Source: an uncultured bacterium (GTDB lineage: Bacteria > Pseudomonadota > Alphaproteobacteria > SP197). Taken from it: a stretch of DNA of 22,831 bases. Shown here piece after piece: positions 14,976 to 22,775 of the stretch (position 1 is the stretch's first letter; every line of letters starts with the position of its first letter). The stretch is taken from positions 1 through 22,831 of the forward strand of contig CALLQH010000218.1 of assembly GCA_938014945.1 (NCBI GenBank), in the 5' to 3' direction. The notes beneath the pieces were generated by a model. The model was given only the letters and a program-made list of their open reading frames with translations, ran no database searches and was not told the DNA's origin. The position numbers were made by a program, and so were the translations under genes.

Positions 14976-15004
14976 TTGTAACCGAACCATGGCTCGGCTA
15001 AGAG
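14976..15004 (+). promoter_or_regulatory. Possible promoter of the ETF-QO gene
   Basis: TTGTAA (14976-14981) and TAAGAG (14999-15004) are 17 bases apart in the divergent region between the glycosylase and ETF-QO genes. Both boxes are weak matches. Position, about 40 bases before the start codon, is reasonable. Confidence 0.35.
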
Positions 15005-15043
15005 GGGCCGCAGCACACCAATCTGGGTCTGGGAGCGGTTGAA

Positions 15044-16687
15044 ATGGCCGAAGTCGAACGCGAAAGCATGGAATTCGACGTGGTGATCGTCGGTGGCGGG
15101 CCTGCGGGCCTGGCCGCGGCGATCCGTCTGCGCCAGCTGGGCGCCGAGCAGGGACGCGAAATCAGCGTCTGCGTGCTCGAGAAGGGCTCGGAGGTCGGCG
15201 CGCACATCCTTTCGGGCGCGGTCATGGAGCCGCGCGCGCTCAACGAACTGATCCCCGACTGGAAGGAAAAGGGCGCCCCGCTCAACACGCCCGCGGTCGA
15301 GGACCGTTTCCTTTTCCTCACCGAATCCAGTGCGATCCGGATGCCCACGCCGCCGCAGATGAACAACCACGGCAACTACATCGTCAGCCTGGGCAACGTC
15401 TGCCGCTGGCTGGGCGAGCAGGCCGAGGCCGCCGGCGTCGACGTCTTCCCGGGCTTTGCCGCCGCCGAGGTGCTGTTCGACGAGAACGGCGCGGTGCGCG
15501 GTGTCGCCACCGGCGACATGGGCATCGGCAAGGACGGCGAGAAGACCGGCAACTACCAGCCCGGCATGGAGCTGCTGGCCAGGCAGACCCTGTTCGCCGA
15601 AGGCTGCCGCGGTCATCTCTCCAAGCAGCTCATGGCCCATTACGGCCTGCGCGAGGGCGTCGATCCCCAGACCTACGGCATCGGCATCAAGGAGCTGTGG
15701 GAGATCGATCCGGCGCTGCACAAGCCCGGCCTCATCGTCCACACCACCGGCTGGCCGATGGACACCAGCACCTACGGCGGTTCGTTCCTCTATCATATCG
15801 AGGGCAACCAGGTGGCCGTGGGCTTCGTCGTGGGCCTCGATTACGAGAACCCCTATCTTTCGCCCTTCCACGAGTTCCAGCGCTTCAAGACGCACCCGGA
15901 GATCGCCAAGTTCTTCAAGGGCGGCAAGCGCATCGCCTATGGCGCGCGCGCGATCAACGAGGGCGGCTTCCAGGCGATCCCCAAGCTCACCTTCCCCGGC
16001 GGCGCGCTGATCGGCTGCTCGGCAGGTTTCGTCAACGTGCCCAAGATCAAGGGCAGCCACACGGCGATGAAGACCGGCATGCTGGCCGCCGAGGCGGTGT
16101 TCGACTGGCTGGGCGAGGAAAGCCCCGCCAGCGCCGAGGTCACCGCCTACCGCGAGAAGCTGGAGGCAAGCTGGGTCTGGGAGGAACTCTACAAGGTCCG
16201 CAACATCCGCCCCTCCTTCCACAAGGGCTTCTGGGCGGGCCTCATCTATTCGGCCATCGACACGGTGCTGCTGCGCGGCCGGGCGCCCTGGACCTTCCAC
16301 CACAAGCCGGACCACAGCGCGCTCAAGACCAAGGACCAGTGCAAGCCGATCGACTATCCCAAGCCCGACGGCGTGCTGACCTTCGACCGCAACAGCTCGG
16401 TCTTCCTCTCCAACACCAACCACGAGGAAAACCAGCCCGCGCATCTGACGCTGAAGGACGCCAGCGTGCCGATCGACGTCAATCTGGCGAAGTACGACGC
16501 GCCCGAGCAGCGCTACTGCCCGGCGGGCGTCTACGAGATCGTCGGCCAGGACGAGGGCAAGCCGCGCCTGCAGATCAACGCGCAGAACTGCGTGCACTGC
16601 AAGACGTGCGACATCAAGGACCCGACCCAGAACATCGTCTGGGTGACGCCCGAGGGCGGCGGCGGGCCGAACTATCCGAACATGTGA
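15044..16687 (+). CDS. Electron transfer flavoprotein-ubiquinone oxidoreductase
   Basis: This 547-residue inner-membrane-associated enzyme passes electrons from ETF, reduced by acyl-CoA and other dehydrogenases, to ubiquinone. The FAD motif VVIVGGGPAGLAAAIRLRQLG is near the N-terminus. The C-terminal 4Fe-4S domain has cysteines at about 492 (RYCPAGVYE) and at 516, 519 and 522 (NCVHCKTCDIKDPTQNI). Length and ending (GGGGPNYPNM) match the family. The ATG follows GGGAGCGG. It is read divergently from the uracil-DNA glycosylase. An acyl-CoA synthetase elsewhere in the window would supply acyl-CoA to dehydrogenases feeding this enzyme, but that link is general. Confidence 0.97.
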   Translation: MAEVERESMEFDVVIVGGGPAGLAAAIRLRQLGAEQGREISVCVLEKGSEVGAHILSGAVMEPRALNELIPDWKEKGAPLNTPAVEDRFLFLTESSAIRMPTPPQMNNHGNYIVSLGNVCRWLGEQAEAAGVDVFPGFAAAEVLFDENGAVRGVATGDMGIGKDGEKTGNYQPGMELLARQTLFAEGCRGHLSKQLMAHYGLREGVDPQTYGIGIKELWEIDPALHKPGLIVHTTGWPMDTSTYGGSFLYHIEGNQVAVGFVVGLDYENPYLSPFHEFQRFKTHPEIAKFFKGGKRIAYGARAINEGGFQAIPKLTFPGGALIGCSAGFVNVPKIKGSHTAMKTGMLAAEAVFDWLGEESPASAEVTAYREKLEASWVWEELYKVRNIRPSFHKGFWAGLIYSAIDTVLLRGRAPWTFHHKPDHSALKTKDQCKPIDYPKPDGVLTFDRNSSVFLSNTNHEENQPAHLTLKDASVPIDVNLAKYDAPEQRYCPAGVYEIVGQDEGKPRLQINAQNCVHCKTCDIKDPTQNIVWVTPEGGGGPNYPNM

Positions 16688-16728
16688 CGGGGCCGCGGAG
16701 CGGGCGGGCCGGGTGGTCCGTCCGTTTA

Positions 16729-16749
16729 TGCAAATAAGAACTATTCGCA
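16729..16749. promoter_or_regulatory. Fur-like iron box upstream of the haem monooxygenase
   Basis: TGCAAAT (16729-16735) and ATTCGCA (16743-16749) form a near-perfect inverted repeat (6 of 7 pairs) around AAGAACT. The core closely resembles the proteobacterial Fur operator pattern AAATGAGAATCATTCGC, differing at three positions. It is a sharp AT-rich interruption in a GC-rich intergenic stretch, 68 bases before the monooxygenase start. Binding by Fur, or by another Fur-family regulator, is inferred from pattern and context. Confidence 0.5.
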
Positions 16750-16817
16750 AGCGATGCGTGGCGTTAGGCTGCGCTCCTCAACGCAACGCCGCAGCTGCGG
16801 CAGACAGAGGAGCCTGC

Positions 16818-17129
16818 ATGTTCATCGCCATGAATCGTTTCCGCATCGTCAAGGGCCAGGAGGCTGCGTTCGAGGAGGTCTGGCGCGGACGCGACAGCCG
16901 CCTGAAGGACGTGCCGGGCTTCGAGGAATTCCACCTGCTCAAGGGTCCCGAGGCCGAGGACCATGTCCTCTACGCCAGCCACACGATCTGGCGCGACCGG
17001 GCAGCCTTCGAGGACTGGACCCGGTCCGACGCCTTCCGCCAGGCCCACAAGGACGCCGGGCAGACCAAGGGCATGTATCTGGGCGGCCCGCAGTTCGAGG
17101 GTTTCGACGTCGTTCTGGAGATGCACTGA
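16818..17129 (+). CDS. IsdG-like haem-degrading monooxygenase (ABM fold)
   Basis: This 103-residue protein has the dimeric antibiotic-biosynthesis-monooxygenase fold. It carries N6 (MNRF), W67 (FEDWTRS) and H77 (RQAHKD). The spacing is nearly the same as the Asn7/Trp67/His77 triad of staphylococcal IsdG, which opens the haem ring and frees iron. A cytosolic haem-degrading role is therefore likely. The ATG follows GAGGAG by 5 bases. The frame is open further upstream, but that part spans the Fur-like element and is not coding. The gene stands alone between ETF-QO and a hairpin. Other ABM proteins act on quinones, so haem should be treated as the leading hypothesis. Confidence 0.82.
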   Translation: MFIAMNRFRIVKGQEAAFEEVWRGRDSRLKDVPGFEEFHLLKGPEAEDHVLYASHTIWRDRAAFEDWTRSDAFRQAHKDAGQTKGMYLGGPQFEGFDVVLEMH

Positions 17130-17136
17130 GCCGTCA

Positions 17137-17159
17137 CACAAGGGGCGCACGCCCTTGTG
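17137..17159 (+). terminator. Hairpin downstream of the haem monooxygenase gene
   Basis: CACAAGGG (17137-17144) pairs perfectly with CCCTTGTG (17152-17159) around a 7-base loop, starting 7 bases after the stop codon. There is no strong T-run, only a TTT about 12 bases later, so termination efficiency is uncertain. The position between two separately promoted genes supports a terminator. Confidence 0.5.
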
Positions 17160-17171
17160 ACAGGGCGGTCT

Positions 17172-17200
17172 TTGTGCCGCGACGCCACCTCGACTAAGAT
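17172..17200 (+). promoter_or_regulatory. Sigma70-like promoter of the TPR lipoprotein gene
   Basis: TTGTGC (17172-17177) and TAAGAT (17195-17200) are 17 bases apart; the -10 matches 4 of 6. Transcription from about 17207 would leave roughly 24 untranslated bases before the GTG at 17231, with AGGAG in them. This pair probably also drives ispE, which overlaps the TPR gene. Confidence 0.45.
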
Positions 17201-17230
17201 TGCCGCTCTGCAGCAATGAGGAGTGTTGGG

Positions 17231-19012
17231 GTGGTGTTGCGCGCGCAATTGCATCGTGCGGGGCTGGTCCTTGCCGCCACGGTGGCAGGAGTCATCACGC
17301 TGGCCGGTTGCCGTACCGGCGAGCAGCTTGCCCGTGCCGAGGATACCGATCACCCCGTGGTCGCCCAGGTCGACGAGGACGCGGTCGATTTCGCGCCCGC
17401 CCAGGGGCACGTCCTGCCGCTGGAGACCACGGCTTCGGGCGCCTATCTGGCCGCCCAGGCCGCCTTCCTCGACCGCGACATGGCGACGGCCGCCGACTAC
17501 CTGATGATCGCGCTGGCCGACGATTCCGACAACAAGGACCTCATCCGCCAGGCCCATTTCGCGCTGATCTCGGCCGGGCGTGTGCCCGAGGCGCTGCCGC
17601 TGGCGCGCAAGCTGCTGGTCGGCGAACAGGCCGAACAGCTTTCGCCGCTCACCCTGGCGGTGGATGCACTCGACCGAGGCGATGCGCAGGCCGCCTACGA
17701 TGCCATCGGTTATCTGCCCCTGTCGGGCTACGGTCTTGCCCTGGTGCCCCTGTTCGAGGCCTGGATCGCCGTCGCCGAGGGCGATCTCGAGGGCGCGGTC
17801 GCGGCCATCGGCCCCTATGACCTGGGCGACGGCTTCGATGCCCTGCGCGCCTATCATGTGGCCCTGATCGAGGATCTGGCCGGCAATCCCACGGCGGCCG
17901 ATGCGGCCTTCCGCGTGGCGCTCACCGCCCAGGACGGCGGTTCCTACCGCGTCGTGCTGGCCTACGGCAGTTTCCTGGAGAACCGCGGCAAGAGCGACGA
18001 GGCACGCGAGGTCTATGAGGACTTCCTGCTCGCCAACCCCAATTCCCTGTGGCTGGAAGGCGCGATCGAACAGCTCGAGGCTCCGGGCGACGTGCGCCGC
18101 CTCGATACCCCTGAGGAAGGGGCGGCCGAGGCGCTGTTCGCGGTGGCCGGCGCGGCCCAGCAGGGCGGCAGCCCGGAGACCGCGCTCGCCTATGCCCAGC
18201 TTGCCGCCTATCTGGCGCCCGACAGCGATGTCGTGCATCTGCTGATCGGCGACGTGCTGGAGCTGGAGGGCCGCCACGCCGACGCCATCGCGGCCTACCG
18301 CCGCATCAGCGCCAAGTCGCCGCTGTCCTGGACCGGGCGGCTGCGCACCGCGATCAACCTCGATGACAGCGGCGCCAGCGACAAGGCCATCGCCCTGCTG
18401 CGCCAGATGGAGCAGGAGCGTCCGGAACGGGCCGATTCCCTGATCGTGCTGGGCGACATCCTGCGCGTCAACGAACGCTGGGACGAGGCGGTCGCGGCCT
18501 ACGACGACGCCTACGAACGCGAGGGCGAGGCCGCTGCCGACGACTGGAAGCTGCACTATGTGCGCGGCATCGCGCTGGAGCGTTCGGGCGACTGGGAACG
18601 TGCCGAGGCGGACCTGCTGCGCGCCCTGGAGATCCAGCCGGGCCATCCCTTCGTGCTGAACTATCTCGGCTACACCTGGGTCGACATGGGCATCCACATG
18701 GAGGAGGCCCTTGCGATGATCGAGCAGGCCGTCGCCCAGCGCCCGACCGACGGATTCATCATCGACAGCCTGGGCTGGGCCTATTACCGCATGGGCCGCT
18801 ACGAGGATGCCGCCGCTCAGCTTGAACTGGCGGTGGAGTACGAGCCGGGCGATCCCGTGGTCAACGATCACCTGGGCGATGCCTACTGGCGCGTCGGACG
18901 GCGCAACGAGGCGCGGGTGCAGTGGCAGCGCGCGCTTTCGCTGGCGGACGACGACCAGGAGCTGATCGACGCCATCAACGCCAAGCTGCAGTCGGGCCTT
19001 GGCGAGGAGTGA
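17231..19012 (+). CDS. TPR-repeat lipoprotein
   Basis: This is a roughly 593-residue tetratricopeptide protein. A hydrophobic N-terminus ends in the lipobox LAGC with C27, so it should be lipidated and anchored in the outer or inner membrane facing the periplasm. The mature part is helical repeats. Clear TPR units lie toward the C-terminus, for example YVRGIALERSGDWERAEADL, YLGYTWVDMGIHMEEALAMI and DSLGWAYYRMGRYEDAAAQL. Such proteins are scaffolds for envelope complexes; the partner is unknown. An ATG at 17216 is in frame, but it has no ribosome site, while AGGAG (17219-17223) sits 7 bases before the GTG at 17231. The end overlaps the ispE start. Confidence 0.88.
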   Translation: MVLRAQLHRAGLVLAATVAGVITLAGCRTGEQLARAEDTDHPVVAQVDEDAVDFAPAQGHVLPLETTASGAYLAAQAAFLDRDMATAADYLMIALADDSDNKDLIRQAHFALISAGRVPEALPLARKLLVGEQAEQLSPLTLAVDALDRGDAQAAYDAIGYLPLSGYGLALVPLFEAWIAVAEGDLEGAVAAIGPYDLGDGFDALRAYHVALIEDLAGNPTAADAAFRVALTAQDGGSYRVVLAYGSFLENRGKSDEAREVYEDFLLANPNSLWLEGAIEQLEAPGDVRRLDTPEEGAAEALFAVAGAAQQGGSPETALAYAQLAAYLAPDSDVVHLLIGDVLELEGRHADAIAAYRRISAKSPLSWTGRLRTAINLDDSGASDKAIALLRQMEQERPERADSLIVLGDILRVNERWDEAVAAYDDAYEREGEAAADDWKLHYVRGIALERSGDWERAEADLLRALEIQPGHPFVLNYLGYTWVDMGIHMEEALAMIEQAVAQRPTDGFIIDSLGWAYYRMGRYEDAAAQLELAVEYEPGDPVVNDHLGDAYWRVGRRNEARVQWQRALSLADDDQELIDAINAKLQSGLGEE

Positions 19013-19883
19013 CGGCCCTGCCGGGGGCCTGACCGCCCGGGCCAAGGTCAACCTCTACCTGCATGTCACCGGGCGCCGCGCCGATGGCTATCACACGCTC
19101 GACAGCCTGTTCGTGCGTACCGCTCTCTGCGACCGCCTGATCCTGCAGCCCGGCGAAACCGATAGCCTGAGCGTGACCGGCCCTTTCGCCGGCGCCCTGG
19201 CGGGCGAAGCGCCGGAGCGCAACCTTGCCCTGCGCGCTGTGGCTGCCGTGCGGGCGCGCTGCGGCCGGGGCGGACCGGTAGCTGTGAACCTGGAGAAGAA
19301 CATCCCCGTTGCGGCGGGTCTGGGCGGCGGCTCCGCCGATGCCGCTGCGGCCCTGCGGGGGGCCTCGGCGCTGTTCGAGGCCGGCCTCGACGACGAGGCG
19401 CTTGCCGAACTGGCCGCCGGGCTCGGCGCCGATGTGCCGGCCTGCCTGCATGACATGCCGCTCGCGGTTTCGGGCATCGGGGAATGTCTCACCCCGCTCG
19501 ATCCCCTGCCGCACTTTGCCCTGCTGCTGGTCAATCCCGGCGTCGCGCTTTCCACCGCCGATGTCTTTCGCGCCCGCACGGGCGGCTTCTCGGCGCCCGC
19601 GCCGATGACCGCGCCCGCCGATCTCGACGGGCTGGTCGCGGCGCTTGGCGCGCGGGGTAACGACCTGGAGGCCCCGGCCATCGTCCTGGCGCCCGTGGTC
19701 GGCACGGTGCTCGACACCCTGCGCGATCTGCCCGGCGCGCGGCTTGTCCGCATGAGCGGCAGCGGCGCCACCTGTTTTGCCCTCTTTGCCGATCTGGCGG
19801 CCGCACAGGCCGCCCAGGGCGTGCTGGCGGACCTCCAACCGGGCTGGTGGGCCGCCGCCACCGGCGTTGCCGGAACGCGATAG
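18999..19883 (+). CDS. ispE: 4-diphosphocytidyl-2-C-methyl-D-erythritol kinase
   Basis: This roughly 294-residue GHMP kinase phosphorylates CDP-methylerythritol in the MEP isoprenoid pathway. The substrate-binding start AKVNLYLHVTGRRADGYH contains the conserved lysine (K16). The ATP loop is PVAAGLGGGSADAAAALRG, and MSGSGATCFALF is the late glycine-rich motif. Only a TTG at 18999 provides an in-frame start, overlapping the TPR gene by 14 bases. A GTG at 19009 overlaps the TPR stop as GTGA and reads naturally (MTALPG) but is in another frame. One extra G in the GGGGG at 19023-19027 would join it to the kinase frame, giving a smooth N-terminus. The 5' end is therefore uncertain; the rest is secure. 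Confidence 0.93.
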   Translation: MARSDGPAGGLTARAKVNLYLHVTGRRADGYHTLDSLFVRTALCDRLILQPGETDSLSVTGPFAGALAGEAPERNLALRAVAAVRARCGRGGPVAVNLEKNIPVAAGLGGGSADAAAALRGASALFEAGLDDEALAELAAGLGADVPACLHDMPLAVSGIGECLTPLDPLPHFALLLVNPGVALSTADVFRARTGGFSAPAPMTAPADLDGLVAALGARGNDLEAPAIVLAPVVGTVLDTLRDLPGARLVRMSGSGATCFALFADLAAAQAAQGVLADLQPGWWAAATGVAGTR

Positions 19884-19922
19884 TGCTTCACAGTCCGGCG
19901 GCAAATCGGTAGTCAGACGGCC

Positions 19923-21263
19923 ATGAGCGAACCCTCCATTCACCAGCTCGGCCAGCGCCTGGAGCGCCGCGACGCCACCGTGGCCGTGATCGGCCTGGGT
20001 TATGTCGGCCTGCCGCTGGTGCTTGCCTCCCATGCCGCGGGTTACCGCGTCATCGGCTTCGACCTCGACCCCGAAAAGATCGCGCGGCTGGAGGCGGGCG
20101 AGAGCTACATCCGCCACATCTCCGGCGAGGCGATTGCCGAGCTTGCCGATTCCTACCGCTTCACCGCCACCACGGAAGAAACCGTGCTGGCCGAGGCCGA
20201 CATCATCCTGATCTGCGTGCCCACACCGCTGACCGCCAACCGCGAGCCCGACATGCGTTATGTCGAGGGCACGGCGGCGACCATCGCGCGCCATCTGCGC
20301 GTCGGCCAGCTGGTCGTGCTGGAATCGACGACCTATCCCGGCACCACCGACGACCTGATGAAACCGATCCTGGAAGCGCGCGGCCTGGTTTCGGGTCGCG
20401 ACTTCCTGCTCGCCTTCTCGCCCGAGCGCGAGGACCCCGGCAACATCGACTACTCCACCACCCAGATTCCGAAGGTGGTGGGCGGTGATGGCGCGGCGGC
20501 GCGCGATCTCGCCTGCCTCTTCTACGACAGCATCAGCGCGGCGGGCACCGTGGCCGTGACCGATGCGCGCACCGCCGAGGCGGTGAAGCTCACCGAGAAC
20601 ATCTTCCGTTCGGTCAACATCGCGCTCGTGAACGAGCTGAAGCTCGTCTACGACAAGATGGGCATCGACATCTGGGAGGTGATCGAGGCGGCCAAGACCA
20701 AGCCCTTCGGCTACATGCCCTTTTATCCCGGCCCTGGTCTGGGCGGGCACTGCATCCCGATCGATCCCTTCTACCTCACCTGGAAGGCGCGCGAGTACGA
20801 GGTGGCGACCCGCTTCATCGAGCTTGCCGGCGAGATCAACACGGCGATGCCCGCGCATGTCGTCGCCCGCCTTGCCGAGGCGCTCGACCGTCGCCAGGCG
20901 CGCGGTCTCAACGGCGCGAAGATCCTGCTGGTGGGCATGGCCTACAAGAAGAACGTCGACGACATCCGCGAAAGCCCGGCGCTGAAGCTGATGAGCCTGC
21001 TGGAGGAGCGTGGCGCCAAGGTCTCCTACCACGACCCCTACATCCCGGTGATCCGCACCGGCCGAGAGCATGCCGAGCTTTCGGGACGCGAGAGCCTCAC
21101 CTGGGAAGCCGCCCTTGCCGGGGGCCACGATGCCGCGCTGATCGTCACCGACCACGGCAGCGTCGACTATGCTGCGCTGGTGGACGCCCTGCCGCTGGTG
21201 GTCGACACGCGCAACGCAACGCGCGCCGTCACAGAGGGCCGCGAGAAGATCGTGCTGGCCTGA
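19923..21263 (+). CDS. Nucleotide-sugar dehydrogenase, UDP-GlcNAc 6-dehydrogenase-like
   Basis: This 446-residue enzyme carries out two NAD-dependent oxidations of a UDP-sugar C6 alcohol to the uronic acid. The Rossmann motif is VIGLGYVGLPL (22-32). The substrate-binding lysine is K223 in AVKLTENIFRS. The catalytic cysteine is C277 in GPGLGGHCIPIDPFYL. AFSPEREDPGN is the form typical of the WbpA/TviB branch acting on UDP-N-acetylglucosamine rather than plain UDP-glucose. The product would feed surface polysaccharide, but no other polysaccharide gene lies in the window. The ribosome site is weak (AGACGG). It begins 39 bases after ispE on the same strand and may be cotranscribed. Confidence 0.92.
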   Translation: MSEPSIHQLGQRLERRDATVAVIGLGYVGLPLVLASHAAGYRVIGFDLDPEKIARLEAGESYIRHISGEAIAELADSYRFTATTEETVLAEADIILICVPTPLTANREPDMRYVEGTAATIARHLRVGQLVVLESTTYPGTTDDLMKPILEARGLVSGRDFLLAFSPEREDPGNIDYSTTQIPKVVGGDGAAARDLACLFYDSISAAGTVAVTDARTAEAVKLTENIFRSVNIALVNELKLVYDKMGIDIWEVIEAAKTKPFGYMPFYPGPGLGGHCIPIDPFYLTWKAREYEVATRFIELAGEINTAMPAHVVARLAEALDRRQARGLNGAKILLVGMAYKKNVDDIRESPALKLMSLLEERGAKVSYHDPYIPVIRTGREHAELSGRESLTWEAALAGGHDAALIVTDHGSVDYAALVDALPLVVDTRNATRAVTEGREKIVLA

Positions 21264-21268
21264 TCCCC

Positions 21269-21297
21269 TTGCACGGGCGCTGCCTTTCTGGTTTGAA
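21269..21297 (+). promoter_or_regulatory. Weak candidate promoter for tRNA-Gln
   Basis: TTGCAC (21269-21274) and TTTGAA (21292-21297) are 17 bases apart, and the tRNA starts 11 bases after the second box. The -35 is fair, the -10 poor (3 of 6). Read-through from the dehydrogenase gene is the alternative source of the tRNA transcript. Confidence 0.3.
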
Positions 21298-21308
21298 GGC
21301 GCCGCTGG

Positions 21309-21382
21309 TGGGGCGTGGCCAAGCGGTAAGGCAACGGGTTTTGATCCCGTGATCCCTGGTTCGAATCCAGGCGCCCCAGCCA
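21309..21382 (+). tRNA. tRNA-Gln (anticodon TTG)
   Basis: A complete cloverleaf is visible. Acceptor arms TGGGGCG (21309-21315) and CGCCCCA (21372-21378) pair fully. The D stem is GCC/GGC. The anticodon stem ACGGG/CCCGT encloses the loop TTTTGAT with anticodon TTG. The T stem CCTGG/CCAGG encloses TTCGAAT. The discriminator is G and CCA is encoded (21380-21382). It reads CAA, and CAG by wobble. It lies just after the nucleotide-sugar dehydrogenase gene. I see no integrase or repeated 3' tRNA fragment that would mark an island insertion here. Confidence 0.97.
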
Positions 21383-21417
21383 GCCAGCTTTCGTTGGCGC
21401 GCAACGCGCGCTTAAGA

Positions 21418-21454
21418 AGGCTGCTGCCCCCGGGCCCGACCCGGGGGCCAGCCT
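21418..21454. terminator. Strong bulged hairpin between tRNA-Gln and the converging ClC gene
   Basis: GCCCCCGGG (21426-21434) and CCCGGGGGC (21440-21448) pair perfectly around a 5-base loop. After a 2-base CT bulge the stem continues with AGGCTG (21418-21423) pairing with CAGCCT (21449-21454), giving 15 base pairs in all. It lies between two converging transcripts and has no T-run on either side, so it is probably a bidirectional barrier or a 3' end stabiliser. Confidence 0.6.
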
Positions 21455-21464
21455 GCCACCAGCC

Positions 21465-22775
21465 TCAGCGTTCCGAACGCGCCGCGCGTTGCTTCAGGGC
21501 TTCGTAGATCGGCGGCTCGCGGAACGTTTCCGCCACCAGCATCGCGCCGAAGCAACCGGCCAGCAGCGGCAGGAGGAGCGTGGAACTGCCGGTCATCTCG
21601 ATGACCAGAACAAGGCCCGTGAGCGGCGCCCGCACGGCGCCGGCAAAGAAGGCGCTCATGCCCACCACGGCGAAGGCTTCCGGCCGCACAGCCAGGCCGG
21701 GGAACGCCGCCTCGGCGGCATAACCGAAGGCCAGGCCCGATACGGAACCCAGCACCAGCAGCGGGGCAAAGAGGCCGCCCGGCGTGCCGGCGGCGTAGGA
21801 AGCAGCGCCCAGAATCAGGCGGAACAGGAAGATCGCGGGCAGTACGGCCAGCATCATGCCGCCGTTCAGCGCGCTCTGGGTGATCGTGTCGCCGCCGCCC
21901 ACAAGGTTCGGCGTCCACCACGCCAGCAGGCCGACAACGGCGCCGATCGCGGCGGCGCGCAGTTCGATCGGCCCGCCGATCCTGTCGGCGAGCGTCAGGG
22001 TGCCCAGCAGCGAGCGGTTGTGGCCGACCGAGAGCAGGCCGGCAAACAGGCCGAAGACGAGAAACAGGAACAGCTCCGTGATGCCGCCGGAGGCAAGCTC
22101 GGCAACCTGGAAATCCAGTTCGTTGCCGATCAGGCCGCGCGAGACCGAAATGGCGCCCGCCGATGCACCCAGGGCGACCAGCGCGATCCTGGGATCGAAC
22201 CGGCCGACCAGCTCCTCAAGAACGAAGATCGCTCCGGCGGTGGGGGCGTTGAAGGCGGTTGCCAGGCCGGCGCCGGCGCCGCCCGCGATCAGGGCGCGGC
22301 TGTCGGCCTTGTTGCGGCGGAAGATCGATCCCACGATGTGGGCGGCCGTCACGCCCATCTGCACGCTGGGCCCCTCGCGTCCCAGGGCAAGGCCGCTGCC
22401 GATGGCGAGCACGCCGCCCGCGAACTTCACCGGGATCAGGCGGGCCGGCGAGGGCGGCAGGGCGTCCTCCAGCACCGCTTCGACATGGGGAATGCCGCTT
22501 CCCGCCGCATCGGGCGAGAAACGCCGCACCAGCCATGCGGCCAGTGCTGCGGCCATTGCCGCGCCGATGACCATCGCCACGGGGACAAGCACCGGGTGGC
22601 TCGCCGATTCTGCAACGATCAACCCGCGGAACGCCTCGGCGCGCTCGAGCGCGTAACGGAAGGCCGCGCCGATCGTTCCTGCCGCCATGCCGACGACAAA
22701 GGCCAGCACAGCCAGCACGGCCATTGCGCGGGTCTCGGCAACGGACCGGGGGGTAAAGATCTTCAACCTCTGCAT
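21465..22775 (-). CDS. ClC-family chloride/proton antiporter
   Basis: This 436-residue membrane protein has the ClC anion-site motifs: GSGIP (92-96), GREGP with the gating glutamate E134, and the later TPGGLFAPLL. E188 in FVLEELVG matches the inner proton glutamate (E203 of Escherichia coli ClcA), which favours H+/Cl- exchange over a passive channel. The tyrosine in PPIYEALK near the end matches the inner-gate tyrosine. There are no CBS domains at the C-terminus, as in the shorter bacterial members. The ATG at 22775 has a weak ribosome site; an ATG at 22724 is also possible but would shorten helix A. The upstream 56 bases show only a short GTCGGCC direct repeat (22801-22807, 22811-22817). Confidence 0.94.
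   Translation of the reverse strand: MQRLKIFTPRSVAETRAMAVLAVLAFVVGMAAGTIGAAFRYALERAEAFRGLIVAESASHPVLVPVAMVIGAAMAAALAAWLVRRFSPDAAGSGIPHVEAVLEDALPPSPARLIPVKFAGGVLAIGSGLALGREGPSVQMGVTAAHIVGSIFRRNKADSRALIAGGAGAGLATAFNAPTAGAIFVLEELVGRFDPRIALVALGASAGAISVSRGLIGNELDFQVAELASGGITELFLFLVFGLFAGLLSVGHNRSLLGTLTLADRIGGPIELRAAAIGAVVGLLAWWTPNLVGGGDTITQSALNGGMMLAVLPAIFLFRLILGAASYAAGTPGGLFAPLLVLGSVSGLAFGYAAEAAFPGLAVRPEAFAVVGMSAFFAGAVRAPLTGLVLVIEMTGSSTLLLPLLAGCFGAMLVAETFREPPIYEALKQRAARSER

Noticed and set aside
18975..21404. Long minus-strand frame opposite the TPR tail, ispE, the nucleotide-sugar dehydrogenase and tRNA-Gln
   Set aside because: It overlaps a clear tRNA and three motif-supported genes and has low-complexity composition. 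It is a codon-bias artefact.
21309..21464. Genomic island attachment site at the tRNA-Gln 3' end
   Set aside because: No integrase, no direct repeat of the tRNA 3' end in the window, and the flanking genes look like ordinary chromosome.
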